A DNA stretch of 6,533 nt. Origin: Candidatus Caenarcanales bacterium. GTDB taxonomy: Bacteria > Cyanobacteriota > Vampirovibrionia > LMEP-6097. The DNA is taken from assembly GCA_021299565.1 (NCBI GenBank), contig JAJTHA010000020.1, forward strand, positions 1-6,533. The letters run 5' to 3'. Both the position numbers and the translations under genes were made by a program. Below the pieces are notes generated by a model. It was not told the DNA's origin. It saw only the letters and a program-made list of their open reading frames with translations, and did not search any database. This document shows, one piece after another, positions 5,350 to 6,533 of the stretch (positions are counted from its first letter, which is position 1; every line of letters starts with the position of its first letter).

Positions 5350-6533
5350 ATGGATAAACCAAAAATCATGGAAGATAAACAAAATCAATTCAAAATAGAT
5401 TTCATTCCCAAAGTACATCACTACGATCACGCTGCAATAAAGCCCATAGTTTTTTCTGCTGCGGAATTCATCACTCCGAGCTATCACCTAAAAGACTTTG
5501 TTGCGCAAAATCCTCTCAGTGCCTATGAACACTTGGATTTTGAGCTGGCAACACGCAGAGCCTCTGCTATGTATGGTGTAGATTTAATGCCAGACATCCA
5601 GTATCTAATTAAAGCTTTAGTAGACAATAAAATAGACAAAAATATTCTTGAAAAAAGTTTCAAAAAATATATCAAAAAGAATTTCAACGGAATCAAATCA
5701 GAACAAGAAGAATTTTTCTTTAAATTATTAAAGACTAATATCAAACAAGAAAAATTTGAAATCAACAATAATGGTCTAATTTCATGGGAACTAGCTAGAG
5801 ACAATGTTTTGGAAGAATGCATTAGCCCTGATACCGTTAGTGATATTGTTGATGGACTAACAGAAAAAATTAATGTTCAGCTAATCAAATGGTCCGCTGT
5901 TTTTTATGACGAATCACAAGCTGTAATAGAAATGCCTTTCAAAGCAAGTGGTATTTATAGAGCCTGGCTGCATATGGTAAAGTATGACGAGACCTTAGAA
6001 CTGGGTACTGCTGCTAAAAATATTTTAGAAAAATTACCTTTTGACTCGAGAGAGGCATTGGTTTTTGCCTTAAAAGTTATAGGGATAGATGAAATCAATT
6101 GGGAAAGATATTTGAGCTTATCTATGAGTCATACACCCGGTTATATTGCATATATCAAAGGCTTGAGCCATAAAAAACTTAATAGCTTTAATTTTGATAT
6201 CAGCAAAAAAATTAGCTTGGTAGATTTCATGGCACTAAGACTAGTGCTTGAATTATTACACTTGATTAATTACTGCGAAAAACAAAAGCTTGCCATAAAA
6301 GAAAATATACTTGAGACAATTAGTTCTTTGATCAAACCGAGCTTATCACTTAGTAAAGAATCATACATTTCAAATTATCAATTGATTTATAAATATCAAA
6401 ATAAACTATTACAGACTGACTCAATAAGCAATTTAATTGATCTAAATTATCAAATAGAAGAATTCAAAAAACTTCAACAAATAATTCTTTTAGATGCTTG
6501 GGAAGAAAGCTTCAGAGGAAAAAAAATTAATCA
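5350..6533 (+). CDS. dabA: DabA: DUF2309/UPF0753 subunit of DAB inorganic carbon pump (partial, 3' end outside window)
   Basis: The first 394 residues are in frame with no stop; full-length DabA proteins are usually 800-1100 residues. Conserved N-terminal features are FVAQNPLSAYEHLDFE (50-65), matching the family's F-(V/I)-A-x-NP...EHL element; LIKWSAVFYDESQA (178-191), matching the Kw-aaf-DEgqA element; and GIYRAWL (201-207). The window ends just after LLDAWEESFRGKK (380-392), the W-x-x-A/E-aromatic stretch that in this family precedes the CIDxRSE zinc and active-site segment, so the catalytic Cys/Asp cannot be checked here. No signal peptide or membrane segments are visible. DabA is a soluble beta-carbonic-anhydrase-like protein held at the membrane by DabB, giving energy-coupled one-way hydration of CO2 to bicarbonate. 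The stretch from about 5600 on is Lys/Ile/Asn-rich, following the local AT bias. Confidence 0.94.
   Translation, partial: MDKPKIMEDKQNQFKIDFIPKVHHYDHAAIKPIVFSAAEFITPSYHLKDFVAQNPLSAYEHLDFELATRRASAMYGVDLMPDIQYLIKALVDNKIDKNILEKSFKKYIKKNFNGIKSEQEEFFFKLLKTNIKQEKFEINNNGLISWELARDNVLEECISPDTVSDIVDGLTEKINVQLIKWSAVFYDESQAVIEMPFKASGIYRAWLHMVKYDETLELGTAAKNILEKLPFDSREALVFALKVIGIDEINWERYLSLSMSHTPGYIAYIKGLSHKKLNSFNFDISKKISLVDFMALRLVLELLHLINYCEKQKLAIKENILETISSLIKPSLSLSKESYISNYQLIYKYQNKLLQTDSISNLIDLNYQIEEFKKLQQIILLDAWEESFRGKKIN

Noticed and set aside
5266..5487. Minus-strand open frame of 73 codons across the dabB-dabA junction
   Set aside because: Antisense to two well-supported genes and their Shine-Dalgarno; no family resemblance or start signal.
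5523..5822. Minus-strand open frame of 99 codons inside dabA
   Set aside because: Antisense to conserved DabA coding sequence; its Leu/Ser-rich composition is what the complement of Lys/Glu/Asn-rich sequence gives.

Overview
The window comes from a low-GC bacterium, roughly one third G+C by eye, with tightly packed intact genes. It holds two unrelated functional blocks joined by a mobile-type gene. On the minus strand, reading right to left, are a LysR-family regulator, a REP-associated tyrosine transposase (RAYT) and recJ. Diverging from the regulator on the plus strand is a dabB-dabA pair, whose second gene runs off the right edge. The phylum cannot be fixed from this sequence. RecJ has the general bacterial form rather than the enterobacterial one, with CDCGISN and HPLHYLPGVGVAYKL-like segments that recall the cyanobacterial/Vampirovibrionia side. 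That is only a weak hint.

Left part (1-1892): a possible hairpin at the extreme left edge, then the 3' end and body of recJ. Middle (1893-3129): a unit of about 1.24 kb holding the RAYT gene, bounded by two inverted copies of a 22-bp sequence that match at 21 of 22 positions. The repeats carry the GTAG-GAGCGGCC signature of the 5' half of REP elements. The outer edges of this unit fall where the flanking genes stop looking native: the last 11 codons of the LysR gene and the leader just before the recJ ATG are both made of repeat or element sequence. The unit therefore seems to have inserted between lysR and recJ, replacing the end of one gene and the 5' region of the other.

Right part (3095-6533): the LysR regulator and dabB are separated by an 81-bp divergent promoter region with two dyad symmetries, good candidates for the regulator's binding sites. 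DabB is a NuoL/MrpA-like membrane protein. DabA (DUF2309/UPF0753) is a large soluble partner related to beta-carbonic anhydrases. In characterised systems the pair forms a cation-gradient-driven machine that converts CO2 to bicarbonate in one direction and concentrates inorganic carbon in the cell. The two genes are 2 bp apart and must be co-transcribed. The divergent regulator suggests control by CO2/bicarbonate or metabolic state, as with CbbR/CcmR-type regulators, but its effector cannot be read from the sequence.

The known-family content (recJ, RAYT, LTTR, dabBA) is secure. The less ordinary material is the inverted half-REP pair with its effects on both neighbouring genes, the consensus DnaA box and hairpins in front of a RAYT whose C-terminal domain may be DnaA-like, and the dyads in the divergent promoter. 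No clearly new biological system is visible.
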